Source: Imperialibacter sp040222815 (lineage in GTDB: Bacteria > Bacteroidota > Bacteroidia > Cytophagales > Cyclobacteriaceae). From it: DNA of 64,000 nt. The notes beneath the pieces were generated by a model. The model ran no database searches and was not told where the DNA came from. It saw only the letters and a list, made by a program, of their open reading frames with translations. The DNA is taken from NCBI RefSeq assembly GCF_040222815.1, contig NZ_JAVKCH010000036.1, forward strand, positions 186,001 through 250,000, read 5' to 3'. The translations under genes and the position numbers were made by a program. Of this stretch, positions 23,645-33,828 are shown in pieces (the stretch's first letter is position 1; each line of letters opens with the position of its first letter).

Positions 23645-26600
23645 TTACTTGATCACAAGCTTATGCACGGCTGCCCCGTGGCTGGTGACCAGCCTGAGAA
23701 TGTAGACTCCGGCTGGCTGACTGCTGATATCGACAGTCAGCTGTGCCGTAGTCATCGAATGCTGCCACACGGCTGAGCCGTTGTTGTTGTGGATGATAAT
23801 TTCTTTTACATCTGCCAGCGAACCATCCCACGCTATGGTGAACTGTCCCTGCGACGGGTTAGGGTAAGTTTTGATCATCGAGCGGAGCACTTCGGCTGAA
23901 ACGCCCGTGGTAGCGGTGGGCATGGCAATGATCACAATGCCTTCGTCTGTTACCTCAGAGGCTACCTCAAAGCTTAGCTGCCCGGTGCTGATGGTTATTT
24001 CAGGCGATTCCAGGCTTACATTCCCCTCGTAGTCGATCAGAAGTTTGTAAGCACCGAGTGGCAGGTTGCTGAACCCAAAACTTCCGTCGCTGGTGGTTAC
24101 GGTGCTGGCGATCAGCTCACCCCCGGGGCTGCTTACAAGCAAGATTGTGACCCCGGAAAGGGGAGTGCCCTCCATGGTTCTTCCGTCTGTCACCAGATGG
24201 CGGCTTCCATCGTCCGAAAGCAACAGCTTTCCTGCAATAGAGCCGGGCCCGCCTGGCACCGACGGCTTTTCGATCATGTCAACAACTATGCCTTCAATGC
24301 TTTCAGTAGACAGTGTAATTAGCGTGGCGTTGGCAAGGGTCGTGGCTTTTTCAAAATAAGTAGTAAGCACGGCAGTGGAAGCAGATGCAACGCTCAAAGC
24401 ATACTGGCCCGCTGGCACATCGTCAAAAGTAAATGCTCCATTGGCGGACAGCGCAGATATTATTGGTGTGCCAAAGGTGCCATTACTGTTTTTCGGGTGA
24501 AGCTTTGCTTCGCCCTGGGTGAAGGCGGAGTTGCCCAGAGAAGCCACACCGGTGACGCTCAACGCTTTTACAACCGGTGCCGTCACTTCAAACGCTTCCG
24601 TGGCCTCAGCGGCGAGGTAGTTGTCGTTGCCAACCTGGTTGGCGGTAACGGTGACAGTGCCCTCAACCCCAGTTAGAGTAAGCGTAGTGCCGGTAAGGCT
24701 GGCAGGTCCTGTTACGCTGTAGCTCAACTCGAGCCCACTGTCTGTAGTGGCATTTACCGCTATCGGGCCATCGGTCGTTAGCTTGTCTCCAATGCTTTCA
24801 ACGACAATGGTCTGGGCTTTTTTGGCTATGGCAAAGCTTCTTTCGACAGCAACCGCAGCCTGGAACGTTTCGTCACCTGACTGAGAGGCCCTGATGGTGG
24901 CGGTTCCTGCGCCGGTGATTGTCACAGTGTTTCCACTGAGTGTCGCCGGGCCGCTTACCACCTCAAAGCTGACGGCAAGTTCGGATGTGGCAGTTGCTTC
25001 CAGGGCGAAGGCCTGATCACCAAAGGTTTTGTCTGCTATGGCTGCAAAAGTGATGGTTTGCTCTTGTTTTTCGTCTACCTCTGGTGCGGTCACTTCAAAA
25101 GTTGTAGCAGCTTCAGCAGCGAGATAGTTCTCGTTGCCCCCCTGGCTGACTGTAATAGTCACAGTACCCTCTTCGCCTGTCAGTGTCACAGTTGCACCCG
25201 ACAGCGTGGCCGGGCCATCGATGCTGTATGATAATGCCAGGTCACTATCAACAGAGACGACCAGGTCAAAAGCCGCATCAGTAGTCAGTTTGTCTTCAAT
25301 ATCAGCAATGGTAATTACCTGTACCTTTTTGGCAATAGTGAAAGTTCTTTCGACAGGAGAGGCCGCATTGAAATTCTCGTTACCTGCCTGGGTAGCTTTG
25401 ATAGTGGCTGTTCCGGCACCGGTAATGGTTGCCTCGCTGCCGTTTAGTGTAACAGGTCCGCTCACTACTTCCAGACTTACTACCAGCGAAGAAGAGGCCG
25501 TTGGTGACAAAGTGAAGGCAGCGTCGCCAAAAGACTTATCGGCGATGGCATCAAAAGTGATGGTTTGGCTGCCTTTGCTTACTGTCAGTGTCTGCCGCAC
25601 CGATGGCGCTGGGTTAAATGCTGCATTGCCTGCCTGTGAGGCTGTGATGGTTGTACTGCCTACGCCTGTGATTGTTATCAGGCTTCCATTGATGGTGGCC
25701 ACTGACAGGTTAGAACTGGTGTAGCTGACAGGTAAACCTGAGCTGGCGGTTGCCCCGGGAGAAAAGCTGGTGGCTCCGAAGGCTTTCGCCGGTAATTCAG
25801 CAAACGTAATGGTTTGGTTGGCCTTGTCCGGATCCGACACGAAAAATGAAGCGGAGGACGAAGCACTGTTGTAGTTGGTGTTACCTGCCTGGCTCACAGC
25901 CACCTCCACCGTGCCGCTGGCTCCGGTTAGGGTGATCGTGTTGCCGCTGATGGTGGCCGGGCCGCTTGCAATAGCATAGGTAAGGCTTAAGCCACTGGTT
26001 GTGCTGGCCGACACAGCAAACGGTGCGGCGGACACAAGTTTGTCGGCGATAGGAGAGACGGTAATCGTTTGACTGGCCTTATCAACCGTGAGTGTTTGTG
26101 GCACGTTGGTGGCGGCATTGTAATTCACATTGCCCGCCTGTGAAGCTGTGATAGTGGTGCTTCCGGCTCCAATGATCGTTACCGTGTTGCCCCTCACTGT
26201 GGCCACTGCTGTGTTGGAGCTGGCGTAGCTCACCGTCAGACCTGAGCTGGCCGTTGCTCCCAGTGTGAAGTTGGCATCGCCAAATGTTTTGGCTGGCAAA
26301 GCCGCAAAAGTGATGGTTTGGCTGGCTTTGTTCACCGTCAGTGTTTGCGGCACGTTGGTGGCGGCATTGTAATTCGCATTGCCCGCCTGCGAAGCTGTGA
26401 TGGTGGTGCTTCCGGCTCCGACAATCGTTACTGTGTTTCCACTTACTGTCGCTACCGCTGTGTTGGAGCTGGCATAGGCAACGGTCAGGCCTGAGCTGGA
26501 TGTTGCTCCCAGTGTGAAGTTAGCGTCACCAAAGGTTTTAGCTGGCAACGCCGCAAACGTGATGGTTTGGCCGGCTTTGTTCACCGTGAGTGTTTGCGGC

Positions 26601-29600
26601 ACGTTGGTGGCGGCATTGTAATTCGCATTGCCCGCCTGTGAAGCTGTGATGGTGGTGCTTCCGGCTCCGACAATGGTTACTGTGTTTCCACTTACTGTCG
26701 CTACCGCTGTGTTGGAGCTGGCGTAGCTCACCGTCAGACCTGAGCTGGATGTTGCTCCCAGTGTGAAGTTGGCCTCCCCAAATGTTTTCGCTGGCAAAGC
26801 CGCAAACGTGATGATTTGGCCGGCTTTGTTCACCGTGAGGGTTTGAGGTACGTTGGTGGCGGCGTTGTAGTTTGCATTGCCCGTCTGCGACGCAGTGATG
26901 GTGGTGCTTCCGGCACCGACAATCGTTACCGTGTTGCCACTTACTGTGGCTACCGAAGTATTGGAGCTGGCGTAGCTCACAGACAGACCTGAGCTGGATG
27001 TTGCTCCCAGTGTGAAGTTGGCATCCCCAAATGTTTTGGCTGGCAGGGCTCCGAAGGTGATGGTTTGGCTGGCTTTGTTCACCGTGAGTGTTTGCGGCAT
27101 GTTGGTGGCGGCATTGTAATTCGCATTGCCCGTCTGCGACGCTGTGATGGTGGTGCTTCCGGCACCGACAATCGTTACTGTATTTCCACTTACTGTCGCT
27201 ACCGCTGTGTTGGAGCTGGTGTAGGCAACGGTCAGTCCTGAGCTGGCCGTTGCTGACAATGTGAAATTAGCGTCTCCGATGGTTTTGGCTGGCAGGGCTC
27301 CGAAGGTGATGGTTTGGCCGACCTTGTTAACCGTGAGGGTTTGCGGTACATTGGCGGCGGCATTGTAGCTTGCATTGCCCGCCTGTGAAGCTGTGATGGT
27401 GGTGGTGCCCACACCCAAAATCGTCACTGTGTTGCCGCTCACTGTAGCCACCGCCGGATTGGAGCTGGCATAGGCAACGGTCAGGCCTGAGCTGGCAGTA
27501 GCAGAGAGGGCAAAGGGTGCTTCACCAAATGCTTTTTCAGGGAGTGCGCCGAAAGTGATTGTCTGATTTAGTTTTCCTGTTGTGAACCGCCACGAGGTAT
27601 TGTCCTCGATTCCGGGCCATATCTTTTGAGAATTTGCTGCACTCCTCAGGTAACCGCTGGTGACGTTAACATATACCTCCGTATTGGCCGGTAAATCATT
27701 GGGCATGTTAAAAGTGACAGTGGCACCATTGATCGTCATCTCACTGCCATTATAGTTGGTCAGGCTGGTGATCAACATTCCATTGCTTGCATGATGTACA
27801 CTGATTGTTCCAGTAGCGATGGTGATATTTTCTTCGAAAGTGATGCTGAGATCGCTTGAAACTGCTACGTTGGTATTGCCATTGGCTGGAGCGTAACTCA
27901 AGGCTGATACTTCAAGTGCCTGAGTGGTAAACGTCCAGTTGGGATTACCATTTAGTCCGGCAAATGTATTGCCTGCTGCGTCCTTCACTACACCCACGCC
28001 CAGGTCGACATAGTATTCAGTGCTGGCGTTCAGATTGAAGGATGGCGTAATGGTGAGCGTGTTGTTGGCGATGGTCGCACCGCCGTTTACACTGTAGCTG
28101 GAGTGAATAGATCCTCCGATGTCCCTGATCGTAATCACACCAGTGTTGGCCACAATGTTTTCGCTGAAGGTTACCACCAGGTCGCCATTTACGGCCACTC
28201 CGGTTGCGTTGTCGGCTGGAGATAAGCTGCTGATCGTAGGGGCGGTAATATCGGCACCTGCAACCGTGTTGAATTGCCACATACCATTAGAAACGATGCC
28301 GGCGAAGGGGTTTCCTACTACATCAGTAATCGCATCACTTGCTATGAAAACATAATAAGCAGCCGAGTTGAGGAAGTTATTGGCGGGGTTAATGGTGAGT
28401 GTGCTGCCCGACACCTGCACATTGGCCGATGGCAAGGTGTATTGCTCATGAGCGACAAGCTCAGGGTACCTCACAATCTGAATTATTTTGGAATTCACCA
28501 ATTCAATCGGTTCTGAAAAGGTAGCTACTAGGTTGGAAGCCACAGCCACATCGGTGGCGTTGTTGATTGGGTTAAAGGAGGAAATTGTTGGAGCAGTAAC
28601 ATCCGAGGAAGTGACTGTGAGAATGTATGACACGGGAGTAGCCTCATTGTAATTCGCATTGCCATATTGCCAGGCAGTGATTTCTGATTGCCCCACGTTT
28701 CCCACGCTTACCACGTTGCCACTAATGGTGGCCACGGCTGGGCTCGAACTTGTAAAGGTGATTGGCAGGCCCGATGTAGCCGAGGCGGAAAGTGCAAAGT
28801 CGGGATCGCCTGCTTCTTTGTTGGGAAATGGTGAAAAGGTGATGGTTTGATCCGCTTTGTCTACATATAACGGCTGCACGGCATTGGCAGCGGCATTGTA
28901 ATTCGTGTTGCCAGCCTGCGAGGCGGTAATATTGGTGGTACCGGCTCCCACGATGGTCACGGTGTTGCCGCTTATGGTGGCAACCCCCGTATTCGAGCTT
29001 GCATAGCTTACAGAAAGGCCTGAGCTGGCGGTGGCGCTTAGTATAAAATTGCTATCGCCAAAGGTCTTCAGGGGCAATGTGCCAAAGGTAATGGTTTGGT
29101 TGCCTTTGGTTACGGTGAGGCTTTGCGGCACGTTGGAAGCGGGTGCGAAAGTGCCGTTGCCGGCCTGACTGGCCGTGATGGTGGTGGTGCCAGGGGCAAT
29201 CAGCGTTACTGTGTTGCCACTTACAGTAGCCACACCAGTGTTGGAACTGGTGTAACTCACCGGAAGCCCTGAAGAGGCCGTGGCAGTAAGTGCAAATGGT
29301 GCGTCGCCCATGGCCTTGGCTGGCAGCGCATTGAAGGTGATGGTTTGACTGGTCAGTACATTTTGGTTCCACTTTAGAGCAAAAGCATCCGAGGAGGCTG
29401 CCGTTTTGTTATCCGCTCCGGCACCTGGATTGAAATCTACGGTTCCATTTGTGAAAAAACCTGTGGCATAGACATTGTTTGACCCATCAACAAAAAGTCC
29501 ACTCACCTTCTCATACCCGTTGGAGAAGGGCCCGTAGAAAGATTGCACCCATACATATTCACCGGAGGCATTTAATTTCAGTATAAAACCGTCATAGCCA

Positions 29601-30856
29601 TTAGGCCCAACCGTCAGCGTAACAGTGCCAGCTCCAGGGTCAAAGTCGTTTATGCTGGTGCCAAAAAATTCCCCGGCGATATAAACGTTTCCTGAAGCAT
29701 CGGATTTTATGGAAAAGCCCTGATCATCCACAGTCCCGCCAAAGTTTTTTGCCCACAGCAATTCAAAAGCAGCATTGAGTTTAAAAGCGTAGGCGTCAAC
29801 CGATCCTGACGACACAAGATTAGTCACCCCAACTCCCGGGTCAAAGTCTTTGGTGCCGGTGAACTGCCCGGTGGCAAGGAGGTTTCCAGATGCATCGGCG
29901 TGTAGGTCGGTGATGGTTACTGGCGGAGCCTCGGCCGCCGACACGTAAGCCAGTGAAGAATTATATTTAGCAACAAAGTAACCTCCTGTGGCGCCCAGGT
30001 TAGCTGTACCCGCATCAGGGTTGAAGTCTACTGGGTCAGTTCCACCATTTCCGAGGAAATATTGCCCAGCTATAATGATATTTGAGGAGGCATCTGTTTC
30101 AAATACCCTTGAAACGACAGAACTAAAAGTGGGCGTACCGAGTCTCTTTCCCAAAACGTAGTTGCCTGATGCGTCCAATTTTACCAAAAAAGTATGCGTG
30201 ATATTTGACAATCCTGTAGTTACACTTGCTGTACCCGCTCCCGGATCCAAATCGATGGTGTTTCGAAATGAGCCACCCGTATAAACGTTGCCGGAGCCGT
30301 CCACAGCCAAACCTATGTGTTCACTTTCCAGGTTGGATCCCCACCGCTTGGCCCACACATAGTCACCAGCTGAGTTGAGTTTCAGCACAAAGAGATCTGT
30401 TGAATTGGCTGTCAAATTGGATGTTCCTGCTCCCGGGTCAAAATCAACGGTACTCGTAAACTTACCGGACACCAACACGTTGGAGGAGGCATCCACCCTG
30501 ATGGCCAGTCCTTCATCGGTGCCCGTGCCGCCCACTTTTCGTGCCCACACAAGCGCTCCCGAAGCATTGAGTTTCGTGATGAATATGTCATTGTTTCCCG
30601 CCGAAGTAAGCGAAACCTCGCCTGCGCCCGGATCAAAATCGGCGGTGCCGGCGAAAACGCCCGTGGTATACACGTTGCCCGAGGCGTCAACGGTAATGGC
30701 ATTTGCCTGAATGGAAGAGGCTCCCGTAAAGACGCTCACCCACTCATGGTTTTGAGCCAAAACCTCCACGCAGGAAAAGGTGATGACAGCAAGGAAAAAA
30801 ATGGCGCAAAACTTGATGCGCTTGCCGAAGCTTTTGAAAATCAAGTGAACATTCAT
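23645..30856 (-). CDS. Giant T9SS-secreted repeat protein (propeller, Ig-like repeats, sorting domain)
   Basis: A 2403-residue protein. A signal peptide (about 1-34, ending VLAQ) is followed by a propeller-like region of SBBP-type repeats to about residue 500, each with a GNVYxxG ... DFDPGAG ... KLNASGxxVWA pattern. Then come 15 copies of an 83-residue Ig-like repeat (QTITFxALPxKTFGD ... SSNTxVATVSGNTVTI ... ITASQAGNxNYNAA). Three are before and twelve after a block of three Big_5 domains (about 750-1090, TAPTISSFNPINNATDVAV type). Two carboxypeptidase-regulatory/SdrD-B-like domains follow (about 2086-2310). The C-terminal sorting domain (TYPNPSQGQFTIAW ... QPAGVYILRLVTSHG ... KLVIK) directs export by type IX secretion and surface attachment. 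Likely a surface adhesin or stalk protein; no catalytic domain is visible. The two-component pair directly upstream may control it. Confidence 0.93.
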   Translation of the reverse strand: MNVHLIFKSFGKRIKFCAIFFLAVITFSCVEVLAQNHEWVSVFTGASSIQANAITVDASGNVYTTGVFAGTADFDPGAGEVSLTSAGNNDIFITKLNASGALVWARKVGGTGTDEGLAIRVDASSNVLVSGKFTSTVDFDPGAGTSNLTANSTDLFVLKLNSAGDYVWAKRWGSNLESEHIGLAVDGSGNVYTGGSFRNTIDLDPGAGTASVTTGLSNITHTFLVKLDASGNYVLGKRLGTPTFSSVVSRVFETDASSNIIIAGQYFLGNGGTDPVDFNPDAGTANLGATGGYFVAKYNSSLAYVSAAEAPPVTITDLHADASGNLLATGQFTGTKDFDPGVGVTNLVSSGSVDAYAFKLNAAFELLWAKNFGGTVDDQGFSIKSDASGNVYIAGEFFGTSINDFDPGAGTVTLTVGPNGYDGFILKLNASGEYVWVQSFYGPFSNGYEKVSGLFVDGSNNVYATGFFTNGTVDFNPGAGADNKTAASSDAFALKWNQNVLTSQTITFNALPAKAMGDAPFALTATASSGLPVSYTSSNTGVATVSGNTVTLIAPGTTTITASQAGNGTFAPASNVPQSLTVTKGNQTITFGTLPLKTFGDSNFILSATASSGLSVSYASSNTGVATISGNTVTIVGAGTTNITASQAGNTNYNAAANAVQPLYVDKADQTITFSPFPNKEAGDPDFALSASATSGLPITFTSSSPAVATISGNVVSVGNVGQSEITAWQYGNANYNEATPVSYILTVTSSDVTAPTISSFNPINNATDVAVASNLVATFSEPIELVNSKIIQIVRYPELVAHEQYTLPSANVQVSGSTLTINPANNFLNSAAYYVFIASDAITDVVGNPFAGIVSNGMWQFNTVAGADITAPTISSLSPADNATGVAVNGDLVVTFSENIVANTGVITIRDIGGSIHSSYSVNGGATIANNTLTITPSFNLNASTEYYVDLGVGVVKDAAGNTFAGLNGNPNWTFTTQALEVSALSYAPANGNTNVAVSSDLSITFEENITIATGTISVHHASNGMLITSLTNYNGSEMTINGATVTFNMPNDLPANTEVYVNVTSGYLRSAANSQKIWPGIEDNTSWRFTTGKLNQTITFGALPEKAFGEAPFALSATASSGLTVAYASSNPAVATVSGNTVTILGVGTTTITASQAGNASYNAAANVPQTLTVNKVGQTITFGALPAKTIGDANFTLSATASSGLTVAYTSSNTAVATVSGNTVTIVGAGSTTITASQTGNANYNAATNMPQTLTVNKASQTITFGALPAKTFGDANFTLGATSSSGLSVSYASSNTSVATVSGNTVTIVGAGSTTITASQTGNANYNAATNVPQTLTVNKAGQIITFAALPAKTFGEANFTLGATSSSGLTVSYASSNTAVATVSGNTVTIVGAGSTTITASQAGNANYNAATNVPQTLTVNKAGQTITFAALPAKTFGDANFTLGATSSSGLTVAYASSNTAVATVSGNTVTIVGAGSTTITASQAGNANYNAATNVPQTLTVNKASQTITFAALPAKTFGDANFTLGATASSGLTVSYASSNTAVATVRGNTVTIIGAGSTTITASQAGNVNYNAATNVPQTLTVDKASQTITVSPIADKLVSAAPFAVSASTTSGLSLTYAIASGPATISGNTITLTGASGTVEVAVSQAGNTNYNSASSSASFFVSDPDKANQTITFAELPAKAFGATSFSPGATASSGLPVSYTSSNLSVATINGSLITITGVGSTTITASQAGNAAFNPAPSVRQTLTVSKGSQTITFDAIADKSFGDAAFTLSPTASSSLVVSLEVVSGPVTLNGSEATITGAGTATIKATQAGNENFNAASPVERTFTIAKKVQVITIADIEDKLTTDAAFDLVVSVDSDLALSYSIDGPATLSGATVTLTGEEGTVTITVSQGGNENYLAAEAATTFEVTAPEVDEKQEQTITFAAIADKTFGDQAFALEATATSELAVSFEVVSGPATLSGNTVTITGAGTATIRASQSGDETFQAAVAVERSFAIAKKAQTIVVESIGDKLTTDGPIAVNATTDSGLELSYSVTGPASLTGTTLTLTGVEGTVTVTANQVGNDNYLAAEATEAFEVTAPVVKALSVTGVASLGNSAFTQGEAKLHPKNSNGTFGTPIISALSANGAFTFDDVPAGQYALSVASASTAVLTTYFEKATTLANATLITLSTESIEGIVVDMIEKPSVPGGPGSIAGKLLLSDDGSRHLVTDGRTMEGTPLSGVTILLVSSPGGELIASTVTTSDGSFGFSNLPLGAYKLLIDYEGNVSLESPEITISTGQLSFEVASEVTDEGIVIIAMPTATTGVSAEVLRSMIKTYPNPSQGQFTIAWDGSLADVKEIIIHNNNGSAVWQHSMTTAQLTVDISSQPAGVYILRLVTSHGAAVHKLVIK
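26082..27576 (-). repeat. 249-bp coding tandem repeat, near-identical copies
   Basis: Six consecutive units inside the giant gene are spaced exactly 249 bases (equivalent base of each unit at 26082, 26331, 26580, 26829, 27078, 27327), encoding 83 residues each. The central units are almost identical in DNA as well as protein, unlike the outer copies. This shows recent unequal exchange or gene conversion and makes the region prone to copy-number change. Confidence 0.9.
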
Positions 30857-30953
30857 GACTTAAGGTTTATTGGTTTTACCCACCAAAAGTCATTTTTTGT
30901 CTGTCCAATTGATATGAGGCAAATCCCTCAAAACCCAGGAGAAAAACCCCTAC

Positions 30954-31604
30954 TTATAATTCTATGATATTGTTTTTGATAGCATACTTCACCAGATCGG
31001 CGTTGGAAGAAAAGCCTAGCTTGTCGAAAATAGCTTTTTTATGGTGCTCAATGGTCTTCTTGCTGATGTGTAGATGGTCTTCAATTTCCTTGAAACTCAT
31101 GCCATTGGCAAAGCAGCGGAGCACTTCCAGTTCTCTCTCTGTTACAGTGCTTGCATCAGTTTGGAGGTGCAGCTGTGAGATATATTGCTGGAAAATGCCC
31201 TGTGCGAGCCCCTCCGGAAAGTAGAACTGCCCCTGATCCACCTTTCTAACTGCATCGAGCACCTCCGTTTTCGGGGCGCTTTTGGGCACAAAGCCTTTTC
31301 CGCCAGCTTTCAGGCTCTGTTCAATATAGGCCTGTCCCTCATTTCCTGAGAGAAAGATGATCTTAAGTTTTGGGTATTCCTTCAACAACTGCCTGCTGAG
31401 GTCAATACCCGACTGCTGGGGCAGGCCGATGTCCATCAGTAAGATGTCCGCCTCGTGCTGGCTCAGCAGCTGATGCAGCTCCCTGGGCGAGGAGGCTGCC
31501 GCCAGCACTTCCACGTCGGACTGCATTTTCAGAAAGAGCGACAAACCGTCCCTGAACAGCTCGTGGTCGTCGATCATCAGTAGTCGAATCTTTCCTGACG
31601 TCAT
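30954..31604 (-). CDS. LuxR/NarL-type response regulator
   Basis: A 216-residue two-domain regulator. The receiver domain (1-125) has the acidic pocket IDDHELFRDG, phospho-acceptor Asp58 in LLMDIGLPQQSG, the switch Ser in IIFLSGNEG and Lys in GFVPKSAP. The C-terminal GerE/LuxR helix-turn-helix (about 148-212) has TERELEVLRCFANGMSFKEIEDHLHISKKTIEHHKKAI. Its ATG overlaps the kinase stop by one base (TGATG). The giant secreted-protein gene starts 97 bases downstream on the same strand, making it a likely target or operon member. Confidence 0.92.
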   Translation of the reverse strand: MTSGKIRLLMIDDHELFRDGLSLFLKMQSDVEVLAAASSPRELHQLLSQHEADILLMDIGLPQQSGIDLSRQLLKEYPKLKIIFLSGNEGQAYIEQSLKAGGKGFVPKSAPKTEVLDAVRKVDQGQFYFPEGLAQGIFQQYISQLHLQTDASTVTERELEVLRCFANGMSFKEIEDHLHISKKTIEHHKKAIFDKLGFSSNADLVKYAIKNNIIEL

Positions 31605-33595
31605 CAGGCAGCTTTCTTAAGTTGTTTGCCAGTCATGCGGATTGTGAACGTTGTGCCCTTTCCCAATTCACTGGTTAGCGAAAGTACGCCTCCCAGCTTT
31701 TCTATCATTTCTTTCACTAAAACAAGCCCCAGCCCTGTTCCCTTTTCTGTTGAGTTGCCAATCGACTTTTTGTCCGATTCCAGAGTGAAAAGTTTGTGGA
31801 AGTCGTCACTTGCTATCCCGATTCCTGAGTCTTCCACTTCTATGATCACATTATTGTCAATAACATTGGCCCGCAGCCAGATGATCCCCTCTGCCGGTGT
31901 GAACTTGATAGCGTTAGAAATAAGGTTACGCAAAACGGTTTGCAGGTACTCTTTGTCAGTCTCCAGGTGGATCGGCGCTTCAATTTCAATGTAAATGTTT
32001 TGTCGCTTCACCTCCAGGTTGAGCTGAAAGAAACTCCTCAATTTTTCAGCCATGTCCCGCAGCTCAAATACTTCCGTTTTTAAGCTTCTTTCGGAAATTT
32101 GGTGCAACGACCATTCGAGCAGGTTTTTCATTTGATCCTCCAACGATTTGGCAGCGGTTTCCAGCTTTGTAAGATACCTTTTTATGTCATCGGGGCTAAT
32201 CTGCTCATAGTATTGATTCAGGGTGCTGGTGACGGTGTGAAACGACGACAGCGGGCTTTTCAAGTCGTGGGAAACAATAGCAAACAGACGGTCTTTGACC
32301 TGATTCAGGCTTTGCAACTCCTTATTTTTAGCGTCCAGCATCCCGGCTGTCTTTTGTTTTAGCCGGTAGCGGCTGTAGAGGATTGCGGCAGCCAGCATGA
32401 GCAGGATAACTATGGCAATGAGGAACAACCTGAACAGTTTCGAGCGCTCTGCTTCAAGATCTTTGATGGTGTGGGCTTGCTCCAGTTCCAGAATTTTTTG
32501 CTCCTTGATCTCTCCCTGGTATTTTTTCTCAAGATCCAGCACCAGATTCTTTCTTTCTAACTCGTCGAAATGCACTTTGGAATCCATATACTTCCTCATA
32601 TGGACGTATGCGGCACCCATGTTTCCTTTCACAGAATCGGCAATAGCCTGCGAAAGATATACGCCTGTAACCGCCCTGTAATCGCCATGATTGGGCACAA
32701 GCAAAAAAACGGAGTCGAGGTACTGGTAAGCAAGGGCCGCTTTTTTCTGTTGAAGGTAGATCTCTGCTAAATTTTTGCACACATTGATCAACTCAAAACC
32801 TCTCTGCAGTTCTTTTTCCAGCCGAAGCGCCCTTAGGGCATAGAATTCAGCCTTTTTGAGGTCAAGCAGTCGCAGGTAGCTTATTGACAGATTGTTGTAG
32901 CAGGTGGCAAGGTTTCTGTTGTCCGGCAAACTATCAAGGTGCTGCAGGTTTTTTAATTCATACATCAAAGCAGAATCAAGCTCGTTTCTGTCTCTGTAAA
33001 TATTACTGATATTAGTAAGAGTTGTGGACAGGCTGGTGAACTGCCTGTATTGTATTTTCGCATCTAGCGATTTTTTGTAGTAGTAGAGTGCTTCCTCAGT
33101 TGACCCAAGGTCAGTAAGCACCAGCCCCAGGTTGTTATAGGTTGACGTAATGCCAGGGTCTTGATGCCTCTCCCGGATTTCCAGTGCTTTTTTATGAAAC
33201 TCAAAGGCTTTTTCATACTGGCTCAGGAAATAGTGAGCAACTCCCATGTTGTTGTAGTTTTTTGAAAGGTTCTCGTCGTCCTGTAGCCTGCTGAATATCT
33301 CTGATGACCTGGTAAAGTATTGAATGGCGGTGTCATAATTCGATTTGAAATAGTAGGCATTGCCCATGTAGTTATAGGCCTTTCCTTTGATGCTGTCGTT
33401 GCTGGCGGCAAAATAGGGGGGTAAAAGCATAATTGCCGAGTCGGGCTGGGACCGGAGCATGCTGAATATTTTTTCAAGCGGGTAAAGGGGTATGTCCTGG
33501 TTCGCTTTCGGGCTTTGCGAAAAACTGCTGTGAAACACAAAAAGCAGCAACACACAGGCACCCCGGTTATATCGACTGATAAAGTTGGTATACAT
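31604..33595 (-). CDS. TPR-containing sensor histidine kinase
   Basis: A 663-residue kinase. A signal sequence (about 1-28) is followed by six or more tetratricopeptide repeats in the periplasm (about 70-340; for example YNNMGVAHYFLSQYEKAFEFHKKAL), then a coiled coil (345-385) and a membrane helix at 387-408. The HisKA domain has phospho-acceptor His443 in FAIVSHDLKSPLSSFH. The HATPase_c domain has NAIKFTP, DSGIGI and GTGLGLVLV boxes, all intact. This TPR-HK type is widespread in Bacteroidota; the periplasmic TPRs probably sense a protein or peptide ligand. It is translationally coupled to the response regulator. Confidence 0.93.
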   Translation of the reverse strand: MYTNFISRYNRGACVLLLFVFHSSFSQSPKANQDIPLYPLEKIFSMLRSQPDSAIMLLPPYFAASNDSIKGKAYNYMGNAYYFKSNYDTAIQYFTRSSEIFSRLQDDENLSKNYNNMGVAHYFLSQYEKAFEFHKKALEIRERHQDPGITSTYNNLGLVLTDLGSTEEALYYYKKSLDAKIQYRQFTSLSTTLTNISNIYRDRNELDSALMYELKNLQHLDSLPDNRNLATCYNNLSISYLRLLDLKKAEFYALRALRLEKELQRGFELINVCKNLAEIYLQQKKAALAYQYLDSVFLLVPNHGDYRAVTGVYLSQAIADSVKGNMGAAYVHMRKYMDSKVHFDELERKNLVLDLEKKYQGEIKEQKILELEQAHTIKDLEAERSKLFRLFLIAIVILLMLAAAILYSRYRLKQKTAGMLDAKNKELQSLNQVKDRLFAIVSHDLKSPLSSFHTVTSTLNQYYEQISPDDIKRYLTKLETAAKSLEDQMKNLLEWSLHQISERSLKTEVFELRDMAEKLRSFFQLNLEVKRQNIYIEIEAPIHLETDKEYLQTVLRNLISNAIKFTPAEGIIWLRANVIDNNVIIEVEDSGIGIASDDFHKLFTLESDKKSIGNSTEKGTGLGLVLVKEMIEKLGGVLSLTSELGKGTTFTIRMTGKQLKKAA

Positions 33596-33828
33596 GTGAG
33601 TTGATGGTCTATTAATGCTCTAAAATATCCAAAATAAACAATCGATCAATACACTGTCTCCATTAAATCATTCCTCTAGCCGGTGGCTATCGAGCCCCGG
33701 CTATGGACAAGACTTTTTTAATCGTAAATTCAGCTCGTGAGGTAGTTTCAAAAAAGACGGAACACCATCATTGCTTAGTTGAAGTTTTAGTCCCGAAAAA
33801 GGGTTTCAATCGGATAATCAAGAGTAGT

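Noticed and set aside
26082..27576. Regular 249-bp repeats suggested a CRISPR-like or satellite array
   Set aside because: The unit is a whole number of codons, lies inside one long frame and encodes an 83-residue Ig-like domain; there are no spacers.
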